NCBI GenBank assembly: GCA_029779535.1
Contig: JAKPAG010000130.1
Span: forward strand, 1-64,000
Length of the DNA stretch: 64,000 nucleotides
Direction: 5' to 3'
DNA from: Pseudomonadota bacterium
GTDB lineage: Bacteria > Pseudomonadota > Alphaproteobacteria > Sphingomonadales > Sphingomonadaceae
In this document: piece after piece, positions 45,695 through 53,528 of the stretch
Numbering within the stretch: the first letter of the stretch is position 1
How the letters are laid out: every line of letters starts with the position of its first letter
The notes under the pieces: generated by a model
What the model saw: only the letters and a program-made list of their open reading frames with translations
What the model was told of the DNA's origin: nothing
Databases searched by the model: none
Translations under genes and position numbers: made by a program

Positions 45695-46780
45695 CTAGTT
45701 CAGCAGCGTGCCCGGATCGACCAGCGTGGCATCGTGCATCTGGCCAAGGTAGCGTTCGAAATAGGGCCGGTGCGACGAGCCGACCAGCGCCAGCACCTTG
45801 CCACCGGGGGCCTGTGCCGCGGCGGCGCGGATCGACGCGACCATGCGCAGGTTGCGCACTTCCCACCAGGCGACATAGCGCCGGCCCCATTGCCGGTCCG
45901 GACCATCCTTCAGCGCCGCACCGAAATCGACCTCGTTCTGGCGGCGCTGGCGATCGGTGGCGTTCTCAGCGCGGTATCCGGCCAGCACGCCGGCCGGGCT
46001 GGACATGGCCTTGCCCTGTGCCTCGATCGCCGGGCGCAGCGCGCGGGAACCCGGGTTGTCCCAGATACGCTGCATCGCCTGTTCAAATTCCGCGCCGCCT
46101 GTTGCGGTCAGGGCATCGGCGCTGTGATCGTCGGCGGGATAGACCCGCTCATGCCCCAGCCGCGCGGCCAGCGCAGCAGCCAGCGCATAGTTTTCGTTGC
46201 GCCCGGCCCGGACCTTTTCCAGCAGGGCGACCAGCGACGGGGTCAACCCATCGCCCGCCTTTCGCTCCGCCTCGGGCAGGCGCAGCCACTGCACCAGCGC
46301 GGACGTGCGGTCGTTGGCGGACAGGAACAACATGGCAAGATGCCGCCGCGCGGCAGGCGTGGGCGCGCGGGCAATGTCGGCCAGGGCCTGCGGCAGCGCG
46401 GACTCTGCCGCGATCAGCGAAACGCCGCTGTCGCGCTCCACCTCGGCCGCGTCCCAGCAGTATTGCTCGGCCACGCCGGGGTAATTGGCCTGGTAGCGCA
46501 GCAGCATCTCGCACTGCGGGCCAGGCAGGCCTTCGATCGTGATCACATCGGGCCGCCAGGCCGCCAGCCGGTCGAGCACCAGGCTGAGGTATTCCGGCTT
46601 GAAGCTGTCGGGCATTCCGGCAAGGTGCGGCGTGCCCAGCACCATGTAGCGGGTGCGTGCCTGCGGCGGGACCGCCCGGTCCACCGCGCCCAGGTCCAGC
46701 GGACGATAGGGCGCGGCTTGAACCTGGGTGGACGCAAGAGCGGCGACCGCCCCGAGCAGCAGGAACCGGTTTCGAAACAA
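45695..46780 (-). CDS. DUF5694-like exported protein
   Basis: 361-residue exported protein with a signal peptide (about 1-22). It resembles DUF5694/TraB-like proteins: VLGTPHLAGMPDSFKPE near the N-terminus, ITIEGLPGPQCEMLLRY, and a C-terminal VGSSHRPYFERYLG. The His residues in GTPH and GSSH are the usual family signature; the activity is unknown. The start is a TTG at 46780 (AAGGGAG about 10 bases upstream), the only codon that places a signal peptide at the N-terminus. Confidence 0.82.
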   Translation of the reverse strand: MFRNRFLLLGAVAALASTQVQAAPYRPLDLGAVDRAVPPQARTRYMVLGTPHLAGMPDSFKPEYLSLVLDRLAAWRPDVITIEGLPGPQCEMLLRYQANYPGVAEQYCWDAAEVERDSGVSLIAAESALPQALADIARAPTPAARRHLAMLFLSANDRTSALVQWLRLPEAERKAGDGLTPSLVALLEKVRAGRNENYALAAALAARLGHERVYPADDHSADALTATGGAEFEQAMQRIWDNPGSRALRPAIEAQGKAMSSPAGVLAGYRAENATDRQRRQNEVDFGAALKDGPDRQWGRRYVAWWEVRNLRMVASIRAAAAQAPGGKVLALVGSSHRPYFERYLGQMHDATLVDPGTLLN

Positions 46781-46807
46781 GCGCTTTCTCCCTTGGTGTA
46801 TTGTGTG

Positions 46808-46835
46808 AATATAACACCAGGGGAGCGCTTGCCAA
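46808..46835 (-). promoter_or_regulatory. Strong sigma-70-like promoter of the DUF5694-like gene
   Basis: On the minus strand TTGGCA (46835-46830) and TATATT (46813-46808) are 16 bases apart, with the predicted start about 20 bases before the TTG start codon. TGGTGT and ACACCA (46794-46799 and 46814-46819) form a 6-base inverted repeat flanking the -10 and could be an operator. Confidence 0.55.
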
Positions 46836-46854
46836 GCGGTGATTGCCCGCCGCG

Positions 46855-47610
46855 TTACAGAACCTGCCCGTCATCCACCGTCAGCGTCGCCCCGGTGACA
46901 TATTGCGAGGCATCGCCCGACAGGAACAGCAGCGGCGCATCCAGCGCCTCGATCGGGCACAGGCGGCGGCGGTGGAACGCGGCGATCTGGCGCTGGCCGC
47001 CTTCGGTCTGGAACCAGTCCCCGGCGATCTCGGTCTGGATGTAGCCGGGCTGGATGGTGTTGACGTTGACCCCCTGGCGCACCCATTCGCGCGCGAACTG
47101 GCGGCCGAGGTGCGCCACCCCGGCCTTGGTCGCAGCATAGGCGGCATCGCCCTGCCCGGTCATTTCGGCGGTGATCGAGCCGATCAGCACGATCCGCCCG
47201 CGCCCGTGGTCCTTGAACCCGGCCGCGATCATCCGCTTCGCCCCTTCACGCGCGGTCAGGTAGAGCCCGGTGAAATTGGTCGCCACCACGCCGGCCATGT
47301 CCTCGGCCGCGACGGCGGTCGAGCGGCCCTCGGCGGCGATGCCGGCATTGGCGACGACGGTATCGACGGTGCCGAACCGCGCTTCGGCGGCATCATAAGC
47401 GGCCTGAATCGACACTTCGCTGGTCACGTCCATCGCCACGGCCAGCGCTTTGTCGCCCAGTTCGTCGGCCAGGGCCTGGATCCGGTCGGTGCGGCGCGCG
47501 CCGATCACCACCCGTGCCCCTTCGCGCACGAACAGCCGCGCGAAGTGCGCGCCGAAGCCCGAAGATGCGCCGGTGATAAGGGCGATTCGCCCGTCCATGG
47601 AGAGCTGCAT
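46855..47610 (-). CDS. SDR family oxidoreductase (divergent to ligAB)
   Basis: 251-residue classical short-chain dehydrogenase: LITGASSGFG cofactor loop, GARRTDR (Arg-rich after beta-2, suggesting NADPH), ANAGIA, catalytic Ser in LIGSITAEM and Tyr/Lys in YAATKAG, ending LTVDDGQVL. ATG 47610 has AAGGA about 10 bases upstream. It shares a 171-base divergent promoter region with ligA, including a palindrome and an FNR-type box, so it may be co-regulated, but no aromatic substrate can be inferred from the sequence. Confidence 0.9.
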   Translation of the reverse strand: MQLSMDGRIALITGASSGFGAHFARLFVREGARVVIGARRTDRIQALADELGDKALAVAMDVTSEVSIQAAYDAAEARFGTVDTVVANAGIAAEGRSTAVAAEDMAGVVATNFTGLYLTAREGAKRMIAAGFKDHGRGRIVLIGSITAEMTGQGDAAYAATKAGVAHLGRQFAREWVRQGVNVNTIQPGYIQTEIAGDWFQTEGGQRQIAAFHRRRLCPIEALDAPLLFLSGDASQYVTGATLTVDDGQVL

Positions 47611-47683
47611 GGTGCCTGATCCTTCCCAGATTGTTTGATTTGCGCACAAGCAGCCCCGCCCCGTCCGCGTCAAGTGCGGTTCT

Positions 47684-47702
47684 TTGTATGCGATGCTTAC
47701 AA
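47684..47702. promoter_or_regulatory. 19-base palindromic operator between SDR and ligA
   Basis: TTGTATGCGATGCTTACAA is symmetric as TTGTA-N-GC-N3-GC-N-TACAA, with only one mismatched pair outside the centre. Its placement in the divergent gap, 80 bases before ligA, fits a binding site for a dimeric repressor or activator (GntR-, MarR- or LysR-like). No such regulator gene is adjacent. Confidence 0.5.
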
Positions 47703-47715
47703 TTTTTCGGTTTTG

Positions 47716-47729
47716 TTGATCCTGATCAA
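47716..47729 (+). promoter_or_regulatory. FNR/FixK box upstream of ligA
   Basis: TTGATCCTGATCAA is a perfect TTGAT-N4-ATCAA. Its centre (47722.5) is about 41-44 bases before the start expected from a TATCCT -10 at 47755-47760, the classical position for class II activation by Fnr/FixK. An fnrL-type gene is in the same window at 59457. Confidence 0.65.
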
Positions 47730-47781
47730 GGTCGGACCGCCCCGGTCCTGCGCATATCCTGCGTCAGGAAAGGAGCAGTCG

Positions 47782-48162
47782 ATGGCCAGCGCAGCAAACA
47801 AGCCGATTCCCGGCACCCACATCTTCGACGGCGCGGCCGCGCAAAAGGGCTATGCCCTGAACGCCATGTGCTACTCCTTCAACAGTGCCGCCAACCGCGA
47901 TGCCTTCGTCCGCGACGAGGCGGCCTATATCGACAAGTTCCAGCTGACCCCTGAACAGCGCGCGGCCGTGGCGGCCCGCAATGTGCTGCAGATGATCGCG
48001 GCGGGCGGCAACGTCTATTTCCTTGCCAAGCTGGCGGGGATCCTGGGCCTCAATGTGCAGGACCTGGGCGCGCAGCAAACCGGGATGAGCGTCGACGCGT
48101 TCAAGCAGATGCTGCTTGACCAGGCCAAGACCCCGGCAGCCAGGGAGGCGATCCGTGGCTAA
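47782..48162 (+). CDS. ligA: Protocatechuate 4,5-dioxygenase, alpha subunit
   Basis: 126-residue small subunit of the extradiol LigAB dioxygenase. It is a helical protein with the LigA pattern PGTHIFDGAAAQKGYALNAMCYSFN and a long helix through LTPEQRAAVAARNVLQMIAAGGNVYFLAKLAGILG. It caps the active site of LigB. AAAGGAG precedes the ATG. The stop overlaps ligB by 8 bases. Only ligAB is present here; ligC, ligI and ligJ for the rest of the 4,5-cleavage pathway are not in the window. Confidence 0.92.
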   Translation: MASAANKPIPGTHIFDGAAAQKGYALNAMCYSFNSAANRDAFVRDEAAYIDKFQLTPEQRAAVAARNVLQMIAAGGNVYFLAKLAGILGLNVQDLGAQQTGMSVDAFKQMLLDQAKTPAAREAIRG

Positions 48163-49042
48163 GGTCATCGGCGGGGTCTTTACCAGCCACGTCCCCGCAA
48201 TCGGCGGGGCGATCCAGCGCGGCGCACAGAACGAACCCTACTGGAAACCGTTCTTCGACGCCTGGCCGCCGGTCCGCGAATGGCTTGATGTCCAGCAGCC
48301 CGATGTCGTGATCATGTTCTACAACGATCACGGCCTGAACTTCTTCCTCGACAAGATGCCGACTTTCGCGGTCGGCGCAGCGCCCGTCTATCGCAACGAG
48401 GATGAAGGCTGGGGCCTTCACCCCTTCCCGATCCCGCCGGGTCACACCGATCTGAGCTGGGCGATCATCGAAAAGCTGGTCGAAGAAGAATTCGACATCA
48501 CCACATGCCAGGACATGGCGGTCGATCATGCCGCCTCGATCCCGCTGGCCTTGGCCTGGCCGGGCCGTGAAGCGCCGGTCCGGATCGTGCCGATCACGAT
48601 CAACACCGTGCAGCACCCGCTGCCCAGCGCCAAGCGCTGCCTGGCCTTGGGCCGCGCGGTGGGCAAGGCGCTGGCCGAATGGCAGGGGCCGGAAAAGATC
48701 ATGGTGATGGGCACCGGCGGCCTGTCGCACCAGCTTGACGGTGAACGCGCCGGCTTCATGAATGCCGAATACGACAAGTTCTGCATGGACAACCTGTCGA
48801 GCGATCCCGACGCGCTGACCCGGCATTCGGTGCACGAGATGGTCGAACTGTCCGGCACGCAGGGCGTCGAAGTGCTCAACTGGATCGCCGCGCGCGGCGC
48901 ACTGGGCGCCACCGCGCGCGAGTTGACCCGCACCTATCACATTCCGATTTCCAACACGGCGGCCGCGGTCATGGTTCTTGAGACCGAAGCGGCTGTCCAG
49001 TCCGGCAAGGCCAGCAGCGAGGCAATCCCCGCCATGGCATGA
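48155..49042 (+). CDS. ligB: Protocatechuate 4,5-dioxygenase, beta (catalytic) subunit
   Basis: 295-residue catalytic subunit that cleaves protocatechuate, or a close catechol, with O2 using Fe(II). The metal ligands are in place: His12 (FTSHVPAIGG), His59 (YNDHG) and Glu239 (GTQGVEVLNW), with the acid-base His192 (GTGGLSHQLDGERAG). The start is GTG 48155 with AGGGAGG upstream, inside ligA, which puts MAKVIGGVFTSH at the N-terminus as in the family. Related LigAB enzymes act on gallate or methylgallate, so protocatechuate is likely but not proven. Followed by an intrinsic terminator. Confidence 0.92.
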   Translation: MAKVIGGVFTSHVPAIGGAIQRGAQNEPYWKPFFDAWPPVREWLDVQQPDVVIMFYNDHGLNFFLDKMPTFAVGAAPVYRNEDEGWGLHPFPIPPGHTDLSWAIIEKLVEEEFDITTCQDMAVDHAASIPLALAWPGREAPVRIVPITINTVQHPLPSAKRCLALGRAVGKALAEWQGPEKIMVMGTGGLSHQLDGERAGFMNAEYDKFCMDNLSSDPDALTRHSVHEMVELSGTQGVEVLNWIAARGALGATARELTRTYHIPISNTAAAVMVLETEAAVQSGKASSEAIPAMA

Positions 49043-49069
49043 CGCCAAGCAACCAGTTCTCCCCACCTG

Positions 49070-49105
49070 GAGCGGCTGATCCACTGGACGGCCGCTCTCT
49101 TTTTG
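49070..49105 (+). terminator. Intrinsic terminator of ligAB
   Basis: GAGCGGC (49070-49076) pairs with GCCGCTC (49091-49097) and is followed by TCTTTTTG, a classical stem plus T-tract. It isolates ligAB as a two-gene unit. Confidence 0.8.
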
Positions 49106-49182
49106 TCCGGTTGCGGCGCAGACATGCCAGCGCCGCGCCGCGACTGCAAGCGATTTGCAAACAGGTGAGGGATTGCCGGCGG

Positions 49183-50496
49183 TCAGACCGCCGAGCTGAA
49201 CCGGCGCAGCGAATCCTGGCGATAGGGATCGAACAGGGCCGCAACCGTGCGGGCATAGGGCAGCCCGCCCGGCAGGATGCGCAGCATGGCGCCATCAAGC
49301 GCGGCCACTCCGCGCTCCACGAAAGGCGCGATCCGTCCCGCCACTTCGGCGAGCAGCGCGGGCGGAACCTGGGCTTCGCCCTGGCACAATAGCTCGCTGA
49401 TCACGCCGCCGCGCAGCCGGTCGTCCGCACTGCGGCGAATGCCGTGATTGGCGGGCAGCATGTCCTGCGACAGCAGCATACGATAGCGCCCGGCGTTCTT
49501 CTCGTTCTGGACCAGCAGGTCATCGAAGCAGCTGATGGCGGAAGCCCCCAGCCCGACCAGGGTTGGCGCCTGATCGTCGGTAAAGCCCTGGAAATTGCGC
49601 CGCACGCGCTTTTCCCGGGCGGCAATGGCCATCGGATCATGCGGCAGGGCAAAGTGATCGAACCCGATCTGAACGTAGCCCGCCGCGGTCAGCCGCTGAT
49701 AGCCATATTCCGCCATGGCGAAGCGCGCGTCCTGCCCCGGCAGGGCGCTCGCATCGATCCGGCGCTGGCGCGGCAGCATGTGCGGCACATGGGCATAGCC
49801 GAACAGCGCGATCCGGTCCGCCCCCAGCTCGATCGTGCGCGCCAGCGTGCTTTCCAGGTGGCCCATGGTCTGCCCGGGAAGGCCGTACATCAGGTCGAAG
49901 TTCAGGCTGCTGACGCCCGCCTTGCGCAGCATGGCGGTTGCTTCGACAATCAGCTGGTCCGGCTGAATCCTGCCGATCGCGGCCTGCAATTGCGGCTCGA
50001 AGGTCTGCACCCCCATGCTGGCATGGCTGACCCCGATCCAGCCCAGCACCTGGCCCCATTCCGGGGTCAGGGTGCGCGGATCAAGTTCGATCGACCAGGT
50101 CGGATTGTCGAGCGCGGTGTGCAGCGTCAGCGCATCGACAAGCCGCACGAAATCGGTCGGAGCAATGGCATTGGGGCTGCCCCCGCCAAAGGCGACTCGC
50201 TTGACCCGCACGCGCCCATCCAGCCGCGCCCCGGTGATCGCGATGTCGCGGTGCAGCGCGTCGAGATAGGCGTGCAGCCGCTGGGTCTTGTTCGCGGCAC
50301 CCGTGTTGCACCCGCAATACCAGCAGATCTGCTCGCAGAACGGGATATGGACATAGAGCGAGACATCGCCCGCCACGGTGCGCAGGGCGTGGTTCGCCTC
50401 GTCAGCGCCGACCGCGCCCGAAAATTCGGCGGCAGTGGGAAAGCTGGTGTAACGCGGCACCGGAGTTGCCAGCAGGTCTGGATAATAAGGCCACAT
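49183..50496 (-). CDS. hemN: Oxygen-independent coproporphyrinogen III dehydrogenase
   Basis: 437-residue radical-SAM enzyme converting coproporphyrinogen III to protoporphyrinogen IX without O2. The [4Fe-4S] cysteines are Cys54, Cys58 and Cys61 in FCEQICWYCGCN, preceded by the conserved RYTSFPTA and followed by GGGSPNAI, which distinguish true HemN from HemW. It is the last gene of the cco run, 32 bases after the Cys-rich small ORF, supplying haem under low oxygen for the cbb3 oxidase. Confidence 0.95.
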   Translation of the reverse strand: MWPYYPDLLATPVPRYTSFPTAAEFSGAVGADEANHALRTVAGDVSLYVHIPFCEQICWYCGCNTGAANKTQRLHAYLDALHRDIAITGARLDGRVRVKRVAFGGGSPNAIAPTDFVRLVDALTLHTALDNPTWSIELDPRTLTPEWGQVLGWIGVSHASMGVQTFEPQLQAAIGRIQPDQLIVEATAMLRKAGVSSLNFDLMYGLPGQTMGHLESTLARTIELGADRIALFGYAHVPHMLPRQRRIDASALPGQDARFAMAEYGYQRLTAAGYVQIGFDHFALPHDPMAIAAREKRVRRNFQGFTDDQAPTLVGLGASAISCFDDLLVQNEKNAGRYRMLLSQDMLPANHGIRRSADDRLRGGVISELLCQGEAQVPPALLAEVAGRIAPFVERGVAALDGAMLRILPGGLPYARTVAALFDPYRQDSLRRFSSAV

Positions 50497-50528
50497 GCTG
50501 GTGCTTAAATCGCATCAGCGCGGGGCAA

Positions 50529-50777
50529 TCATTGCGCGGGCGCAAAATTCTTCAAGCTGCGCTTGCGAGATGAACCAGCATGGCAGCCTTTCGCGCAGCA
50601 CATCCCGTTCGAGTTGCCAGGCGCCTGTTGGCCATCGACCGGGACCTGGACCATGCGGACCAGCCCGTCGCCGGTGCAGACCGGCACCAGCAGGCTGGCG
50701 CCAGCGGCCGGCGCGCTGATGTTCAGCGCTGCGGGCAGCAGCGCGGTCATCGCGAAATGGACCAGGCTGTCTTTCAT
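50529..50777 (-). CDS. Small Cys-rich exported protein in the cco operon
   Basis: 82-residue protein with a probable signal segment (residues 1-27), then VPVCTGDGLVRMVQVPVDG and a C-terminal NGMCCAKGCHAGSSRKR. Four cysteines and a His in two clusters suggest metal (copper) or haem-related binding, but I do not recognise the family. Its ATG overlaps the ccoS stop (ATGA), so it is co-translated with the oxidase assembly genes; hemN follows. A role in copper delivery to the oxidase is only an inference from position. Confidence 0.72.
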   Translation of the reverse strand: MKDSLVHFAMTALLPAALNISAPAAGASLLVPVCTGDGLVRMVQVPVDGQQAPGNSNGMCCAKGCHAGSSRKRSLKNFAPAQ

Positions 50778-50941
50778 GGCTTGCCGCCCCCCGGCAGATC
50801 ATCTTCGTCATCGATCAGGATGCGCGCGGCGGCGCCGTCCAGATCCTCGAACTGGCCGCGCTTCAGCGCCCAGAAGAACGCCACCAGCCCTGCCAGGCCC
50901 ATCAGCAGCGCCACCGGAATCAGGATCGCCAGCCCGTTCAT
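50774..50941 (-). CDS. ccoS: cbb3-type cytochrome oxidase assembly protein CcoS
   Basis: 55-residue protein, MNGLAILIPVALLMGLAGL then VAFFWALKRGQFEDLDGAAA, with a single transmembrane helix and the CcoS signature WALKRGQFEDLDG followed by an acidic tail (IDDEDDLPG). CcoS is needed to insert haem and copper into CcoN. ATG 50941 overlaps the ccoI stop and its own stop overlaps the next ATG, both as ATGA. Confidence 0.93.
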   Translation of the reverse strand: MNGLAILIPVALLMGLAGLVAFFWALKRGQFEDLDGAAARILIDDEDDLPGGGKP

Positions 50942-53073
50942 CGCGCCGCCCTGACCAGCCGCAGCGAATTGGCGATGACGATCAGCGAACTGCTCGACAT
51001 GGCCACCGCCGCGATCAGCGGAGTGACATAGCCGGCCATCGCCAGCGGCACGGCCAAGACGTTGTAACCAATCGCCAGCACGAAGTTTTCCTTGACCACG
51101 GCCATGGTCCGCCGCGCACCGCGCACCGCGCGCGGCAATGCGGTCAGACTGTCACCCATGAACACGAGGTCGGCCGCCTGCCGGCCCACGTCGCTGGCCG
51201 TGCCGGGCGCGATCGAGGCATTGGCCGCAGCCAGCGCCGGCCCGTCGTTCAGGCCGTCACCCGCCATCAGCACCTTGTGCCCCTGCGCCTGCAAGGCCGC
51301 GATCGCCGCCTGCTTGTCCGCAGGCGAGGCCGCGCCCGTGCCTTCCAGCCCGGTAGCCCGCGACACTTCGGCCACGGCGGCGGCATTGTCTCCCGACAGG
51401 ATCGCCGGTTCGATCCCCAGCGCGCGCAAATCGGCCAGGGCCGCCTGCGCATCGGGGCGCAGCCGGTCGGCAAAGGGGATCAGCCAGGTCGGCCGCCCGG
51501 CAATGTCCAGCGTGGTGGCAATGCCGCTGGCGCTGTCCGGCCGGCGCAGCGCCACGGCCTGGCCCTGCCAAGTCGCCTGCAGGCCATGGCCTGCTTCCTC
51601 GCTGACATCGTTCAGGTCGGCGGGCTTTACCCCGCGCGCCGCCAGCACTTCGACCAGCGCGCGGCTGAGCGGGTGGCGGCTATGCGAGGCAAGGCCCAGC
51701 GCGACCGCCGCGGCATCGGCGGGCAGCGCGTCGATCACGGCCGGATCGGGCAGCGGGCGGCCCATGGTGAGCGTGCCCGTCTTGTCGAGCAGCGCGCGAT
51801 CCAGGTCAGCCATGCGTTCCAGCGCCGAGCCGTCCTTGACCATGATCCCCTGCTTCATCAGCGCCCCGCAGGCGACCACCTGCGCCACCGGCACGGCCAG
51901 CCCCAGCGCGCAGGGGCAGGTGATGATCAACACCGCAATGGCAAAGACCAGCGCCTGGTGCGCCCCCACCCCGGCGATCATCCACCCGGCAAAGGTCAGC
52001 GCGGCCAGCGTGTGCACCGCCGGGGCATAGAGCCGCGAGGCGCGGTCGGCGATGCGGACATAGGCGCTGCGGGCCTGGCCCGACACTTCCATCAGCCGGG
52101 CGATTTCGGCCAGCGTGGTGCCCTGCCCGGCGGCAGTCACCTTCACGTCGACCGGCGCGTCGAGGTTGAGCGTGCCCGCCAGCACGCCGTCACCCGTGTG
52201 GGCGGTGACCGGATCGCTCTCCCCGGTCAGCAGCGACTGATCGAACCGGCTGGCGCCAGTCACGATTTCGCCGTCGGCGGCCAGCCGTTCGCCCGCCGCG
52301 ACCCGCATGACCATGCCGGGGACGAGGTCGGCCGCGGGAAGCCATTCAAGCCCCCCCTCCCGCGCCACGACCATCGCCCCCGGGGCCGCCTGGCGCAGCA
52401 AGGCATCGACCCCGGCGCGTGCGCGATCGCGCATCGCCGCGTCAAGCGCGCGCCCGGCAAGCAGGAACAACAGCAGCATCAGCGTACCATCGAACCAGGC
52501 ATCCGGCCCGTGATTGGCGGTTTCGTAAAGGCTGAGCCCGGTAGCCAGCGTCACGCCGATCGAAATCGGCACGTCCATGTTCGTGGTGCGCCGCTTGAGC
52601 GCGCCCCAGGCCGAAGTGAAGAATGGCATCCCCGCATAGAGGATCGCCGGCACGCCGATGGCGGCCGACAGCCAGTGGAACAGGGCCTTGGTTGCCCCAT
52701 CGGCGCCCGACCAGATGCTGACCGACAGCAGCATCACGTTCATGCAGGCAAAGCCCGCCACGGCCAGCGGGGCCAGCAGCGGCTTTACCGCCGAAGGCGG
52801 CGGCGCAAGATCGGCTCCGCGCGGCTGGCTGGCAAAGCCGACCGCGCCCAGCGCGTCCATCAACTGCGGCATGGTCACTTCGGCGGCATGTTCGACGCCA
52901 ACCTGCCGCGCGGTCAGGTTGACCCGCGCGCTGGCCACCCCCGGCACCGCCCGCAGTGCGCGCTCCACCTTGGCCATGCAGCCCGCGCAATGCATGCCGG
53001 GGACGACCAGCACGGTCGTCTCATCGGCCGCCTGGGCGGGGTGCAGGGCCTGGGTGGACGCCGGAGGGGTCAC
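50938..53073 (-). CDS. ccoI: Copper-transporting P-type ATPase CcoI
   Basis: 711-residue PIB-type ATPase that exports copper to the periplasm for the cbb3 oxidase. It has an N-terminal heavy-metal-associated domain (GMHCAGC), eight transmembrane helices with the CPCALG metal site, TGES, DKTGTLT with the phosphorylated Asp, a SHSRHPLS (HP-type) motif and GDGLNDGPAL. The GTG at 53073 overlaps the ccoH stop (GTGA) and was preferred to a GTG at 53097. It is the FixI/CcoI type by operon position. Confidence 0.95.
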   Translation of the reverse strand: MTPPASTQALHPAQAADETTVLVVPGMHCAGCMAKVERALRAVPGVASARVNLTARQVGVEHAAEVTMPQLMDALGAVGFASQPRGADLAPPPSAVKPLLAPLAVAGFACMNVMLLSVSIWSGADGATKALFHWLSAAIGVPAILYAGMPFFTSAWGALKRRTTNMDVPISIGVTLATGLSLYETANHGPDAWFDGTLMLLLFLLAGRALDAAMRDRARAGVDALLRQAAPGAMVVAREGGLEWLPAADLVPGMVMRVAAGERLAADGEIVTGASRFDQSLLTGESDPVTAHTGDGVLAGTLNLDAPVDVKVTAAGQGTTLAEIARLMEVSGQARSAYVRIADRASRLYAPAVHTLAALTFAGWMIAGVGAHQALVFAIAVLIITCPCALGLAVPVAQVVACGALMKQGIMVKDGSALERMADLDRALLDKTGTLTMGRPLPDPAVIDALPADAAAVALGLASHSRHPLSRALVEVLAARGVKPADLNDVSEEAGHGLQATWQGQAVALRRPDSASGIATTLDIAGRPTWLIPFADRLRPDAQAALADLRALGIEPAILSGDNAAAVAEVSRATGLEGTGAASPADKQAAIAALQAQGHKVLMAGDGLNDGPALAAANASIAPGTASDVGRQAADLVFMGDSLTALPRAVRGARRTMAVVKENFVLAIGYNVLAVPLAMAGYVTPLIAAVAMSSSSLIVIANSLRLVRAAR

Positions 53074-53528
53074 AGCAGATCTTCTTCCGTGCGCCACTTC
53101 TTGCCCTCGGCACGGGCTTCGAGCCGCAGCCGCCAGCGCCCGGCGGGAACCGGCTTGCTCGACACGTAGCTGCCGTCAGCCTGGGCGGTGAAGTTCAGCG
53201 GCTGGTCGGGCATGCGGCCCAGCGGGTGCCAGGCATCGCCGGTCAGGCTGGCGCCCTGCGGCGCACCGCTCAGCGTCACGCTGATCCGCCCATCGGCCAG
53301 CCGGGCCGCCTTGGCCGACCAGCCCAGCGCCTTTTCCTTTGCCGCTTCCTTCAGCCACTTGTTGTAGTGCTGGCTGGCGACATAGGAATTTTCGACCACG
53401 ACCCCGCCGAACGTGGACGTGGCATAGCGCGCCATGACCAGGTTGACCGCAATCACGACGCCAAAGAACGCCACCATGATCGCCGTGATGTGCCGGCCCG
53501 TGAAGGGGCCGGTGGTGAAGGCCTTCAT
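53070..53528 (-). CDS. ccoH: cbb3 oxidase assembly protein CcoH (FixH)
   Basis: 152-residue protein of the FixH family. It has one N-terminal transmembrane helix (about 13-32) and a periplasmic beta domain containing VENSYVASQHYNKWL and PAGRWRLRLEA, the conserved FixH blocks. It is needed for assembly of active cbb3 oxidase, likely with CcoI. ATGA overlaps at both ends join it to ccoG and ccoI. Confidence 0.92.
   Translation of the reverse strand: MKAFTTGPFTGRHITAIMVAFFGVVIAVNLVMARYATSTFGGVVVENSYVASQHYNKWLKEAAKEKALGWSAKAARLADGRISVTLSGAPQGASLTGDAWHPLGRMPDQPLNFTAQADGSYVSSKPVPAGRWRLRLEARAEGKKWRTEEDLL

Noticed and set aside
50497..50528. FNR box before hemN
   Set aside because: No TTGAT-N4-ATCAA-like sequence is present; hemN is better explained as the tail of the cco transcript.
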